This document shows positions 1 through 6,997 of a stretch of DNA of 9,860 nucleotides, in pieces. The DNA comes from an uncultured Oxalobacteraceae bacterium. Lineage in GTDB: Bacteria; Pseudomonadota; Gammaproteobacteria; Burkholderiales; Burkholderiaceae_D. Each line of letters begins with the position of its first letter. The stretch's first letter is position 1. Under the pieces are notes generated by a model. The model ran no database searches. It had not been told where the DNA came from and saw only the letters and a list, made by a program, of their open reading frames with translations. The DNA is taken from contig CALKVB010000673.1 of the NCBI GenBank assembly GCA_937996605.1, forward strand, positions 1 to 9,860, read 5' to 3'. The position numbers and the translations under genes were made by a program.

Positions 1-2157
1 ACTGCGCTCTCCGATGCAGCTGAAACCATGCGACGTGGTGGTGGCGTCGGCTACGACTTCTCGACGATACGCCCCAAAGATGCCTTGGTAAAAGGGACCC
101 GCTCACGTGCTTCAGGCCCAGTCTCGTTTATGCAAGTATTCAACGCTTCGTGCTCAACGGTTGAATCTGCCGGTGCACGTCGCGGCGCACAAATGGGTGT
201 CTTGCGCTGTGACCATCCGGACATCCTCGATTTTATCCACGCCAAAGATAAAGGTGGACTCACCAACTTCAATATTTCGATTGGAGTAACGGATGCATTT
301 ATGCAGGCCGTTGCGGATGACACCAACTTTGAACTCAGCCACAAAGCCGAACCAGGGGATGAAAAAAAACAAGACGGTGCCTATCAACGTGAAGATGGCG
401 CCTGGGTCTATCAGACAGTTCGTGCGCGGGAATTATGGGATCAGGTAATGAAGTCCACCTATGACCATGCGGAACCAGGTATTTTGTTTTTGTCCCGTAT
501 CAATGCAGAAAATAACTTATATTATTGCGAGCAAATTGAAGCAACCAATCCATGTGGCGAACAGCCCTTACCCGATTATGGTTGCTGCTGCTTGGGTTCA
601 ATCAACCTCACTCGCTTTGTTAAACAAGCGTTCAGTAAAGAAGCGTACTTCGACTTTGACAGCTTTAAAGCAGTGGTATCGGTTGCCACTCGGATGCTAG
701 ATAACGTGCTCGACGCGACCGCTTGGCCTTTGCAACAACAGCACGACGAAGCGATGTCTAAACGCCGAGTTGGCCTCGGTTTCCTCGGTTTGGGTAGCGC
801 TCTAGTAATGCTAGGAATACGCTATGATTCGGCGCAAGGTCGAGAGCTAGCGCGCCAAGTTGCAGAACAAATGCGCAATACCGCATATGCAGCCTCTAGC
901 GATCTCGCCAAAGAAAAGGGAGCCTTTCCTTTATTCGATGCCGAAAAATATCTATCTGGGTCATTCGCGAAACGTTTGCCGGCTGAAGTTCGCGAACAAA
1001 TCAAGCAGACAGGTTTGCGTAATTCTCACCTGATTTCGATCGCCCCCACGGGCACCATCACACTCGCCTTCGCTGACAATGCGTCGAACGGCATCGAACC
1101 CGCATTCTCGTGGGTTTATAACCGTAAGAAACGGATGGCAGCTGGCGATAGTCGCATCTACGAAGTTGCCGATCATGCCTGGCGTTTGTATCGTCATCTC
1201 GGTAATGATGTATCAGACGATGCTAAATTGCCACCCGCGTTTGTCACCGCACTCAATATGTCTGCCAATGATCACATGATGATGTTGCAAGCGGTGCAGC
1301 CATATGTGGACTCCGCCATTTCAAAAACAGTTAACGTACCCGCCGATTACCCGTATGAGGACTTTCAGACTTTATACTTGGATGCGTGGAAAGCTGGCTT
1401 AAAAGGCCTAGCGACCTATCGACCAAACAATGTACTTGGTAGCGTTCTCTCCATTGGTACTGATGCACCAACAAGTGCTCCCAAAACATTACCTGACGAT
1501 GATTTGCTTCGCAAACAGTTCGATGGGCGTCCATTCGGCGACCTTGAATCAGTCACATCAAAAGTACAGTACATGACTTATGAAGGTAAGAAAACGGTTT
1601 ATCTCACCGTTAGCTTCATTCATATTCAAGGTATCGTCGGCGGCGAGCTGGCAACGATAGAACGACCATTTGAGTTCTTTATGCCAGCCGGTCAAAAGAA
1701 TGATGGGCAACAATGGATCTCAGCCAGTATGCGTTTGTTGTCAATGGCGGCACGTTCCGGTGGCTCAATTGCTAAAGCATTGGCGGATATGCGCGAAGTC
1801 GTATGGGATAAAGGTACCGTACGCTGCGGCATGATTACCAAAGATGATGGTTCTCAAGCACCTTTGTTCCACGAATCGGAAGTTGCCGCAATTGGTTACT
1901 CACTGCAGAGAATTTTAATGAAACGTGGCTTCTTGGATGCTGCTGGAAATCAAGTGCCTATTACAGTTTTAGCAGAAAAGTACAAAAACAAGCAGCTTGC
2001 CTATGGCATGGATGATCTTGCCTACGAAGGTGAATCAGCGCCATTAATTCCAACTGCAAGCGGTAAAAAGTGTCCTGATTGTGGTGCCTATGCATTACAA
2101 AAAATTGACGGCTGCTCGCGTTGTGTTTCCTGTGGCTATGTAGGAGCATGCGGATAG
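1..2157 (+). CDS. nrdJ: Adenosylcobalamin-dependent (class II) ribonucleotide reductase, 5' partial
   Basis: This cytoplasmic enzyme reduces ribonucleotides to deoxyribonucleotides, using a radical generated from vitamin B12 coenzyme, so it needs no oxygen. The frame is open from base 1 to TAG at 2155-2157 (718 codons). The ATG at 28 lies inside the conserved AAETMRRGGGVGYDFS block and is not the true start; by family length about 150-250 N-terminal residues lie outside the window. Numbering from base 1, NPCGEQPL (residues 183-190) carries the Asn/Cys/Glu catalytic triad, with the thiyl-radical cysteine codon at 553-555. It is followed by CCCLGSINL, whose middle Cys aligns with the second redox cysteine of Thermotoga NrdJ. 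The SIAPTGTITL phosphate-binding loop follows. The C-terminus has CPDC and CSRCVSCGYVGAC, the cysteine-rich tail that re-reduces the active site. Any B12 riboswitch would lie upstream and cannot be seen. The gene converges on tolC. Family assignment is very secure. Confidence 0.96.
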   Translation, partial: TALSDAAETMRRGGGVGYDFSTIRPKDALVKGTRSRASGPVSFMQVFNASCSTVESAGARRGAQMGVLRCDHPDILDFIHAKDKGGLTNFNISIGVTDAFMQAVADDTNFELSHKAEPGDEKKQDGAYQREDGAWVYQTVRARELWDQVMKSTYDHAEPGILFLSRINAENNLYYCEQIEATNPCGEQPLPDYGCCCLGSINLTRFVKQAFSKEAYFDFDSFKAVVSVATRMLDNVLDATAWPLQQQHDEAMSKRRVGLGFLGLGSALVMLGIRYDSAQGRELARQVAEQMRNTAYAASSDLAKEKGAFPLFDAEKYLSGSFAKRLPAEVREQIKQTGLRNSHLISIAPTGTITLAFADNASNGIEPAFSWVYNRKKRMAAGDSRIYEVADHAWRLYRHLGNDVSDDAKLPPAFVTALNMSANDHMMMLQAVQPYVDSAISKTVNVPADYPYEDFQTLYLDAWKAGLKGLATYRPNNVLGSVLSIGTDAPTSAPKTLPDDDLLRKQFDGRPFGDLESVTSKVQYMTYEGKKTVYLTVSFIHIQGIVGGELATIERPFEFFMPAGQKNDGQQWISASMRLLSMAARSGGSIAKALADMREVVWDKGTVRCGMITKDDGSQAPLFHESEVAAIGYSLQRILMKRGFLDAAGNQVPITVLAEKYKNKQLAYGMDDLAYEGESAPLIPTASGKKCPDCGAYALQKIDGCSRCVSCGYVGACG

Positions 2158-2171
2158 TCAAGGAAACGAAT

Positions 2172-2195
2172 GAGATCAAGCTCCCGCTTGATCTC
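2172..2195. repeat. Perfect 10-bp inverted repeat downstream of nrdJ
   Basis: GAGATCAAGC and GCTTGATCTC flank a four-base TCCC loop, 14 bases after the nrdJ stop codon. The stem is perfect and would form a strong RNA hairpin from either strand. No T-run follows in either direction (the plus strand continues CCCCAACAC), so it is not a classical intrinsic terminator. It may stabilise the nrdJ mRNA 3' end, or mark where transcription from the left stops or is trimmed. The function is inferred; the palindrome itself is seen directly. Confidence 0.6.
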
Positions 2196-2213
2196 CCCCA
2201 ACACAAGCTTAAC

Positions 2214-2250
2214 GAAAAGAAAAATGCCCGCGTTGTAGCGGGCATTCTTA
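2214..2250 (-). terminator. Rho-independent terminator of the tolC-side genes, possibly bidirectional
   Basis: A 9-bp perfect stem, AATGCCCGC / GCGGGCATT (2223-2231 and 2238-2246), encloses a six-base loop. Read on the minus strand, the stem runs directly into a T-rich tail (TTTTTCTTTTCG, 2225 down to 2214), the textbook form of an intrinsic terminator. It sits about 20 bases beyond the tolC stop codon. On the plus strand the stem is followed by CTTAGTTTGAG, which is only weakly T-rich, so it may also stop nrdJ transcription less efficiently. Confidence 0.85.
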
Positions 2251-2267
2251 GTTTGAGTAGGAGCAGT

Positions 2268-3584
2268 TTATTGGACCAGGAAAGTATTCACTTCCGCCAA
2301 ATCGGCTTCCTTCAATGTGCCAGCAGCGGCCTTTAAACGCAAGCCATTAACAATATTATCGTAGCGTGCTTTAGCCAAACTTTGACGGGTATTTGATAAT
2401 TTTTGCTGCGCATTTAAGACATCGATATTAATACGTACACCGACTTGGTATCCCAACTTAGTGGAATCAAGCGCTGACTGGCTTGAAATTTCTGCGGCTT
2501 CAAACGCTTTGATTTGAGCCAATCCACTCACGACGCCAATGTATGCTTGACGCGCGCCTTGTGCCGCAGTACGACGTGCATTTTCCAAATCATTTCGTGC
2601 TTTATCTTCAAGAGCGATCGTTTCGCGAACGCGGCTATCCGTTGAAAAACCTTTAAAGATTGGAATTGTGACTGATACACCTATCGTAGAAGGCTTAGAA
2701 ATACCGTTCCCACCTGTCGCGAGAGGGCCATTGTTACGCGCAGTTGAGGCCGTCAAATCAACAGTTGGCAAATGGCCTGCGCGACTCTTTTTAATTTCGC
2801 GTTGTGCGATTTCTAGAGATATTTGAGATCCTGTGACACCATAATTCTGTTTCTCAGCGGTTGAGACCCATTCATTGATCTGAGAAGGTACCGGTGCACT
2901 TAACTGCACGCCATCTTTCAAGCGCGACAGATTACCAGCATCCTTACCAATAATTTGTCTTAATGCTGCACGTTTGACCTCTAAATCACCCTCACCAGCC
3001 AAAACCTGTGCGGTAACGAGATCGTAAGCAGACTGAGCTTCATGCGTATCCGTAATAGTTTGTGTACCGACTTCAAAATTACGTTTTGCTGAGGCCAATT
3101 GCTCGGCAGTCGCAACCTTTTGATCTTGCAGAGTTTTCAGTGTATTTTCTGTTGCCAAAACATCAAAATATGCCTGAGCCACACGCAGCATCAAATCTTG
3201 TTGTGCTTGCGCAAATTGAATCTCACTAGCAATAGAAGACAACTTACCCTGTTCATAAGTTTCCCAAGCACCAAGATCGAACAAAGTTTGGCTCATGGAA
3301 ACCGAAAGTCCTTTGGTCGTCGAACTTCCAGAAACTGACTTACCAAAGTCAGGATCAATCTCAGTATGGGAACGAGTAACGCCAGCAGTCGCTTTCACAC
3401 CTGGTAACAAACCAGCGCGCCCTTGCACGGTGCGCTCTGCACCAGCTAATCTGGCCGCACGTGCGGCACCAAATTGCGCATCATTCGCCAATGCTTCCTT
3501 ATAAACTTGCATCAAATCGCTTGCATGTGCATTCAAACTCAAGAAAGCAGTCGCGATAAAAGTCGCGAGTATAGATTTACGCAT
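2268..3584 (-). CDS. tolC: TolC-family outer-membrane efflux/secretion channel protein
   Basis: This is an outer-membrane factor: trimers form a beta-barrel with a periplasmic alpha-helical tunnel that docks onto inner-membrane efflux pumps or type I secretion systems. The protein has 438 residues, normal for the family. Residues 1-21 form a Sec signal peptide (MRKSILATF, a hydrophobic core, then AHA|SD as the likely signal peptidase I site). The two tandem OEP repeats are visible: DLMQVYKEALAND with RAGLLPGVKA in the first half, and AQREIKKSRAGHLPTVDLTAS in the second. The C-terminal half contains the usual long helix, ending TLKEADLAEVN. The ATG at 3584 is preceded by CGGAG about seven bases upstream, a good ribosome-binding site. 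The gene follows the rhodanese after a 105-base gap and ends at a strong terminator. No pump gene adjoins it, so the transport partner is unknown. The tolC symbol is used in the broad family sense. Confidence 0.93.
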   Translation of the reverse strand: MRKSILATFIATAFLSLNAHASDLMQVYKEALANDAQFGAARAARLAGAERTVQGRAGLLPGVKATAGVTRSHTEIDPDFGKSVSGSSTTKGLSVSMSQTLFDLGAWETYEQGKLSSIASEIQFAQAQQDLMLRVAQAYFDVLATENTLKTLQDQKVATAEQLASAKRNFEVGTQTITDTHEAQSAYDLVTAQVLAGEGDLEVKRAALRQIIGKDAGNLSRLKDGVQLSAPVPSQINEWVSTAEKQNYGVTGSQISLEIAQREIKKSRAGHLPTVDLTASTARNNGPLATGGNGISKPSTIGVSVTIPIFKGFSTDSRVRETIALEDKARNDLENARRTAAQGARQAYIGVVSGLAQIKAFEAAEISSQSALDSTKLGYQVGVRINIDVLNAQQKLSNTRQSLAKARYDNIVNGLRLKAAAGTLKEADLAEVNTFLVQ

Positions 3585-3689
3585 AAAATGCTCCGAATAA
3601 AATTAAAAATCGTAGAGCCTTCTCTTTGGAAGACCTCAATACGACGACAAATCACTTAAGCAGACGTTCTCGGCACCACCCAAAACTGT

Positions 3690-4013
3690 CTAATATGTGG
3701 GCATTTCAGGATCAACCTGTAAAGCCCACGCATGTACACCACCGGTCAAATTAATGATTTGATTGAAGCCATTTCTCTCAAGGAAATGTGCAACTTGCAT
3801 ACTACGGCCACCATGATGGCAGATACAAACAATGTCTACATCCCTACGTAATTCATCCAACTTCATCGGGATAGTATGCATAGGCATCAGGTGAGACCCA
3901 ACAATATGACAAATTTCATACTCGGAAGGTTCCCTGACATCAAGTAAAAATGGCATTTCTTTATTGGAATTAGCCAACCATTGTGCTAATTCGGGAGCTG
4001 TGATCGCTTGCAT
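3690..4013 (-). CDS. Single-domain rhodanese-like protein
   Basis: This is a 107-residue protein consisting of one rhodanese domain, of the GlpE/PspE size class, probably cytoplasmic since no signal peptide is visible. Rhodaneses move sulfane sulfur through a persulfide on an active-site cysteine. Visible features are LLDVREPSEYEICHI (the CH2A-type motif, residues 23-37), the active-site loop CHHGGRS with candidate nucleophile Cys65, and the closing NLTGGVHAWALQVDPEMPTY. The loop length suits sulfur rather than the larger arsenate/phosphate substrates of Cdc25-like relatives. Extra cysteines at 35 and 63 flank the nucleophile. The physiological sulfur donor and acceptor cannot be told from the sequence. 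It lies between the Pcm-like gene (63-base gap) and tolC (105-base gap), an arrangement I recall as recurrent in Burkholderiales. The Shine-Dalgarno is weak (AGG about 12 bases before ATG). Confidence 0.92.
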   Translation of the reverse strand: MQAITAPELAQWLANSNKEMPFLLDVREPSEYEICHIVGSHLMPMHTIPMKLDELRRDVDIVCICHHGGRSMQVAHFLERNGFNQIINLTGGVHAWALQVDPEMPTY

Positions 4014-4041
4014 GCCAAATATCTACCTAAATAGTTAAAAA

Positions 4042-4070
4042 ATAATACATCAAAAATAATATTTTTTAAA
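4042..4070 (-). promoter_or_regulatory. Candidate sigma-70 promoter for the rhodanese gene
   Basis: In the very AT-rich gap between the Pcm-like gene and the rhodanese, the minus strand reads TTTAAA (4070-4065), 17 bases, then TATTAT (4047-4042). Each matches the -35 and -10 consensus at four or five of six positions, with ideal spacing. This predicts a transcript start about 20 bases upstream of the rhodanese ATG. In sequence this AT-rich, chance matches are common, so the call is tentative. The gene could equally be read through from the upstream gene. Confidence 0.3.
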
Positions 4071-4076
4071 ATCAAA

Positions 4077-4727
4077 TTAAAGCTTAAAACTAGATTCCGT
4101 TACCGCTTGCGATAAGCGACCAACTGAAGTCTCGAACAAATCTTGCGCTTTAAAAAACAGCTCAGACTCACGAATAATTAATTGCGCGGTCATCACTGGT
4201 GCTTTACCTACAAAGACAAACAGACGGCCACCGATATTCAATTGGTCTTGCAAATTTTGAGGGACACTTTCCAAGGAACCTGTCACCACGATTACATCAA
4301 ATGAAGCAATTCCTTGGTTTTGTAAAGCATCACCTAACACCACATCAACATTGGTCAAACCGTTCGCTTTAATATTTGCTTGAGCATGATTGCGAAGTTC
4401 AGTTTCCGCTTCCATCACTGTCACGTGACGAGCTTGATGGGCCAACAGAGCAGCAAGATAACCAGAATCAGCACCTACCACCAACACCGAATCTGTAGAC
4501 TTTGCATTGACCTCTTGCACAATGCGCGCTTCCAATTTTGGTGGCAAAGACATCACGCCAGCAACCAGCGGCAATGAAGTATCAAAGAACGCTAAGCTTT
4601 TTTGTGACTCAGGGAAAAAATTCTCACGTTTGACTGTCGCTAACAGGGATAAGACTTCAGGCGAGCTCACATTCGTTGGACGAATTTGCTGCTCAATCAT
4701 ATTAAAACGGGCTTGTTCGATATTCAT
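4077..4727 (-). CDS. Protein-L-isoaspartate O-methyltransferase (PCMT) family protein, divergent
   Basis: This is a class I SAM-dependent methyltransferase fold of 216 residues, similar in length to Pcm, which repairs isoaspartyl damage in proteins. The N-terminus NMIEQQIRPTNV matches the MxExQxRP start of the subgroup usually annotated as protein-L-isoaspartate methyltransferase and often found beside tolC. Motif I, VLVVGADSGYLAALLA (about residues 81-96), has GADSG where classical Pcm has GTGSG, keeping the last Gly. Motif II is VTVMEAE (acidic Glu for the SAM ribose), motif III is VVLGDAL, and FDVIVVTG with GGRLFVFVG follows. The classical substrate-site GQTISQP element is replaced by GVMSLPPKLEA (57-67). 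SAM binding is likely; true isoaspartate repair is doubtful, so no symbol is given. Its ATG has only a weak AGAAG upstream. It lies 104 bases after the TetR gene and 63 before the rhodanese. Confidence 0.85.
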   Translation of the reverse strand: MNIEQARFNMIEQQIRPTNVSSPEVLSLLATVKRENFFPESQKSLAFFDTSLPLVAGVMSLPPKLEARIVQEVNAKSTDSVLVVGADSGYLAALLAHQARHVTVMEAETELRNHAQANIKANGLTNVDVVLGDALQNQGIASFDVIVVTGSLESVPQNLQDQLNIGGRLFVFVGKAPVMTAQLIIRESELFFKAQDLFETSVGRLSQAVTESSFKL

Positions 4728-4812
4728 AGTCTTCTACTCGCTTCAACGTTTTCACGTTTTGAAAAACAAGGTTAATGTGTCGGAGGAAACTACCATTTTA
4801 TCAAATACGTCT

Positions 4813-4831
4813 CGCAAAGAGTCGCTTTGCG
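4813..4831 (-). terminator. Hairpin abutting the TetR gene stop codon, possible weak terminator
   Basis: CGCAAAG and CTTTGCG form a perfect 7-bp stem with a five-base loop, immediately after the TGA of the TetR gene on the minus strand. The following minus-strand bases (AGACGTATTTGATAAAAT) are AT-rich but lack a clean U-run. It could attenuate read-through from the regulator into the Pcm-like gene, or simply protect the mRNA end. Confidence 0.35.
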
Positions 4832-5524
4832 TCAAGTTTTGCAGCAATTCGCCGCTTTTTTGTTCTCTTCTTTAGCCGCTTCTTTGTTTTCGTGCTTCGA
4901 AATCAAAATTCCACGTAAAGACATCTCTATGTAGTAGTCGAGATGTGCTGGCAACTTATCCTCTTCAACCTTGCAAACGCCATTAGAGTGCTTCCACAGC
5001 ATCATCATGATCATTGGCGCAACCAAAACCCGAGGAGCGATATCCAAATCGACATTAATAATTTCACCTCGTTCTATGCCACGTTTTAACATCGTTGCAA
5101 CTAAACGCTCACCACGGTCAACGACTTCTTCTTGGTAAAATCGGGCAAGCTCTGGGAAATTACCGGCTTCCGCTGTCATCAACTTTGGTAGGCCCGACAA
5201 CTTAGAGGCGCCAACGTTCTCCCACCAAGTCCGCATCACCAGTCGAAACAATTCTTCACTACTTCCCTCAAACTGCTCAATCACCGATTCCGCCTCACCA
5301 ATCAGCGGCACAATCGACTCACGCACAACCGCCTTAAGTAGTTCTTCTTTGCTACTAAAATAAAGATACAAAGTACCTTTTGAGACACCAGCAGATTTAG
5401 CCACATCATCTAAACGAGTCGCAGCAAATCCCCTTGCAACAAAATGATCGAGAGCCGCGTCCAGCAACTCTTGCGGACGAGCATCTTTTCTTCTTTCCCA
5501 ACGCGGTTTAAATGGACACGTCAT
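4832..5524 (-). CDS. TetR/AcrR-family transcriptional regulator
   Basis: This is a 230-residue one-component regulator. Residues about 14-61 form the TetR_N DNA-binding domain: RKDARPQELLDAALDHFVARG, then the helix-turn-helix TRLDDVAKSAGVSKGTLYLYF, then SSKEELLKAVV, a near-consensus TetR signature. The C-terminal part (about 70-210) is a helical ligand-binding and dimerisation region too variable to name a ligand. The last 20 or so residues (KHENKEAAKEENKKAANCCKT) are a charged Lys/Glu-rich tail beyond the fold. The ATG at 5524 places the usual basic RWERRKDARPQ stretch near the N-terminus. The gene is first in a minus-strand row with the Pcm-like, rhodanese and tolC genes. TetR proteins often control efflux genes, so regulation of tolC is plausible, but this is inference from position. 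A candidate operator lies upstream at 5630-5647. Confidence 0.93.
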   Translation of the reverse strand: MTCPFKPRWERRKDARPQELLDAALDHFVARGFAATRLDDVAKSAGVSKGTLYLYFSSKEELLKAVVRESIVPLIGEAESVIEQFEGSSEELFRLVMRTWWENVGASKLSGLPKLMTAEAGNFPELARFYQEEVVDRGERLVATMLKRGIERGEIINVDLDIAPRVLVAPMIMMMLWKHSNGVCKVEEDKLPAHLDYYIEMSLRGILISKHENKEAAKEENKKAANCCKT

Positions 5525-5629
5525 AGCGACAAATTACTTATTAATCAGATACTTACATTCAACTTCAAGCAATAAGCTAAAAATTCCGACCCTTAAAGCA
5601 AGTTGATATAGAAACTCACTAAAATTAAC

Positions 5630-5647
5630 TTACTCACGAGTCAGTAA
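5630..5647. promoter_or_regulatory. Candidate TetR-family operator (18-bp near-palindrome)
   Basis: TTACTCACGAGTCAGTAA pairs with its own reverse complement at 14 of 18 positions, with form TTACTnACnnGTnAGTAA. It lies in the divergent spacer between the TetR gene (start 106 bases away) and the ykgJ-like gene (start 132 bases away). Its length, symmetry and ACT/AGT half-sites resemble operators bound by TetR-family dimers. A second, offset pair of arms, CTTAC (5629-5633) and GTAAG (5649-5653), overlaps it. No strong promoter hexamers are obvious beside it. Confidence 0.4.
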
Positions 5648-5743
5648 TGTAAGCCTTGCGGAGAATTTGGTCAAGGCAACAGGCTCGAAACTTTGTTCTA
5701 TCTCCCAAACCCACGCTTTTTTCCTAAAATTTAGATTGGCAAA

Positions 5744-5749
5744 TACAAT
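5744..5749 (+). promoter_or_regulatory. Candidate -10 element (TACAAT) for the ykgJ-like gene
   Basis: TACAAT matches the -10 consensus at five of six positions and lies 29 bases before the ATG at 5779, leaving a leader of roughly 20-25 bases. The best -35 at legal spacing (TTTCCT, 18 bases upstream) matches only three of six, so the promoter is either weak or activator-assisted. The remainder of the 5525-5778 spacer shows no other gene or RNA that I can support. Confidence 0.35.
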
Positions 5750-5778
5750 AATTCTTTGACGGGTATTAGAATCATCAA

Positions 5779-6042
5779 ATGAATTCTTTTGTTTGTCGTC
5801 CTCACTGCGGTGCTTGCTGCATTGCGCCTTCAATTTCTAGCCCGATTCCTGGCATGCCCAATGGCAAGCCCGCCGGAATTCCTTGCATTCAACTCGATGA
5901 AAATTTCAACTGTAAGATTTTCGGAAAAGCTGACCGTCCGGCCTGCTGCTCTGGTCTGCAAGCGAATTTAGAAATGTGTGGTGAAGAACGCGTCCATGCA
6001 CTTCATTGGTTGGGACAGCTCGAAACAGCGACGAAACCATAA
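5779..6042 (+). CDS. YkgJ-family cysteine-cluster (CxxCxxCC-type) protein
   Basis: This is a small 87-residue protein, somewhat shorter than E. coli YkgJ. It belongs to the widespread family annotated as putative zinc- or iron-chelating, whose biochemical role is not established. Cysteines seen are Cys6, the CGACC cluster (Cys10, 13, 14), Cys36, Cys45, the CC pair at 56-57 and Cys67. The order CRPHCGACC ... GIPCIQLDENFNCKIF ... RPACCSG matches the family, with the F-N-C-x-I-F and R-P-x-x-C elements typical of it. No signal peptide is apparent. The ATG at 5779 starts just before the first Cys cluster, as in relatives; the Shine-Dalgarno is poor. It is transcribed divergently from the TetR gene and lies 97 bases upstream of uppP, which has its own -10 element. 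The function remains unknown. Confidence 0.88.
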   Translation: MNSFVCRPHCGACCIAPSISSPIPGMPNGKPAGIPCIQLDENFNCKIFGKADRPACCSGLQANLEMCGEERVHALHWLGQLETATKP

Positions 6043-6102
6043 GCATAAAGGCAGCCTCAAAACCGAGCTAACTACCTGTTCTACGTGATAAGCTTCGTCC
6101 CT

Positions 6103-6108
6103 TATAAT
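6103..6108 (+). promoter_or_regulatory. Candidate -10 element (TATAAT) for uppP
   Basis: A perfect TATAAT lies 31 bases before the uppP ATG, in the gap after the ykgJ-like gene, giving a leader of about 25 bases. No good -35 occurs at 16-18 bases upstream (best is TTCTAC, at 18). It would let uppP, and probably recQ 24 bases further on, be transcribed independently of the gene before it. Confidence 0.45.
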
Positions 6109-6139
6109 TTTTAACCCAACATTAAAACTCGAATAGATT

Positions 6140-6973
6140 ATGGATTTTATTCTCGCCATCAAAATCATCATCATGGGCATCGTTGAGGGCCTTACAGAAT
6201 TCTTACCCATCTCCTCGACTGGCCATTTAATTTTGACGAGCAGCTTACTCAATATTACGGGTGAAAAAATCAAAGTATTCGAGATAGCGATACAAGCAGG
6301 CGCTATCTTCGCGGTATGCTGGGAGTATCGGGCAAAAATCGCGCAAGTCGTGCAAGGTCTTGCCAATGATAGTCAAGCTCGCAGATTAGCAATTAACATC
6401 ACGATTGGCTTTCTTCCCGCAGCAATTATCGGACTTTTATTTATCAAAAAAATTAAAGAATATTTATTTGCACCCATCCCAGTTGCGACCGCATTTATTG
6501 TTGGCGGCATCATCATTCTTTGGGTAGAAAATCGACAAGCAAAAAGTGTGGTTCCACCCCGCATCGAATCAGTCGACGACATGACTTTGATCGATGCAAT
6601 CAAAGTTGGCATGGCACAAGCATTTGGGCTCATTCCTGGCACCTCGCGTTCCGGTGCAACTATCATCGGCGCCATGTTATTCGGAATGTCTCGTAAAGCA
6701 GCGACTGAGTTCTCCTTCTTTTTAGCCATCCCGACACTGCTTGGCGCTACCGTTTACTCTTTATACAAAGCGAGAGACTTACTGAGCGTTGCAGACATTC
6801 CCATGTTCGGTCTCGGTACTGTCACAGCCTTCATTTCTGCATTCTTTTGTGTACGTTGGTTATTGAAATACATTTCCACCCACACCTTCAATGCCTTCGC
6901 TTGGTATCGCATCGGTTTCGGCATCATGATCCTATTAACATGGCAAATGGGCTGGATCGCTTGGACTGAATAA
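6140..6973 (+). CDS. uppP: Undecaprenyl-diphosphatase (UppP/BacA)
   Basis: This integral membrane enzyme removes a phosphate from undecaprenyl pyrophosphate, regenerating the lipid carrier used for peptidoglycan and O-antigen export. Loss or inhibition sensitises cells to bacitracin. The 277 residues are the normal length. The first catalytic motif is EGLTEFLPISSTGHL (residues 16-30), with the two glutamates (16 and 20) and the histidine (29). The second is PGTSRSGAT (166-174), with Arg170 as the essential arginine. Several hydrophobic spans follow, for example 83-102, 115-129, 192-208, 222-243 and 255-275. The start ATG at 6140 matches the family N-terminus. recQ begins 24 bases after the stop in the same frame, suggesting co-transcription, although the two functions are unrelated. 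No defects are seen. Confidence 0.97.
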   Translation: MDFILAIKIIIMGIVEGLTEFLPISSTGHLILTSSLLNITGEKIKVFEIAIQAGAIFAVCWEYRAKIAQVVQGLANDSQARRLAINITIGFLPAAIIGLLFIKKIKEYLFAPIPVATAFIVGGIIILWVENRQAKSVVPPRIESVDDMTLIDAIKVGMAQAFGLIPGTSRSGATIIGAMLFGMSRKAATEFSFFLAIPTLLGATVYSLYKARDLLSVADIPMFGLGTVTAFISAFFCVRWLLKYISTHTFNAFAWYRIGFGIMILLTWQMGWIAWTE

Positions 6974-6997
6974 AAACAATCCAAGAGTCACACTAAC

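Noticed and set aside
4014..4076. The AT-rich gap before the rhodanese as an intrinsic terminator or attachment site
   Set aside because: The only inverted repeats there are pure A/T with no GC stem, and no tRNA, direct repeats or integrase lie nearby.
4507..4875. A 122-codon plus-strand reading frame over the ends of the Pcm-like and TetR genes
   Set aside because: It is antisense to two genes with clear family motifs and has no recognisable domain or ribosome-binding site.
5704..5725. T-run near 5717 as the end of a small RNA
   Set aside because: No GC-rich stem precedes the T-run, so there is no terminator hairpin to define an RNA end.
5630..5833. A 67-codon minus-strand reading frame across the TetR/ykgJ spacer
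   Set aside because: It starts with TTG, has no ribosome-binding site, overlaps the start of the better-supported ykgJ-like gene on the other strand, and shows no recognisable family.
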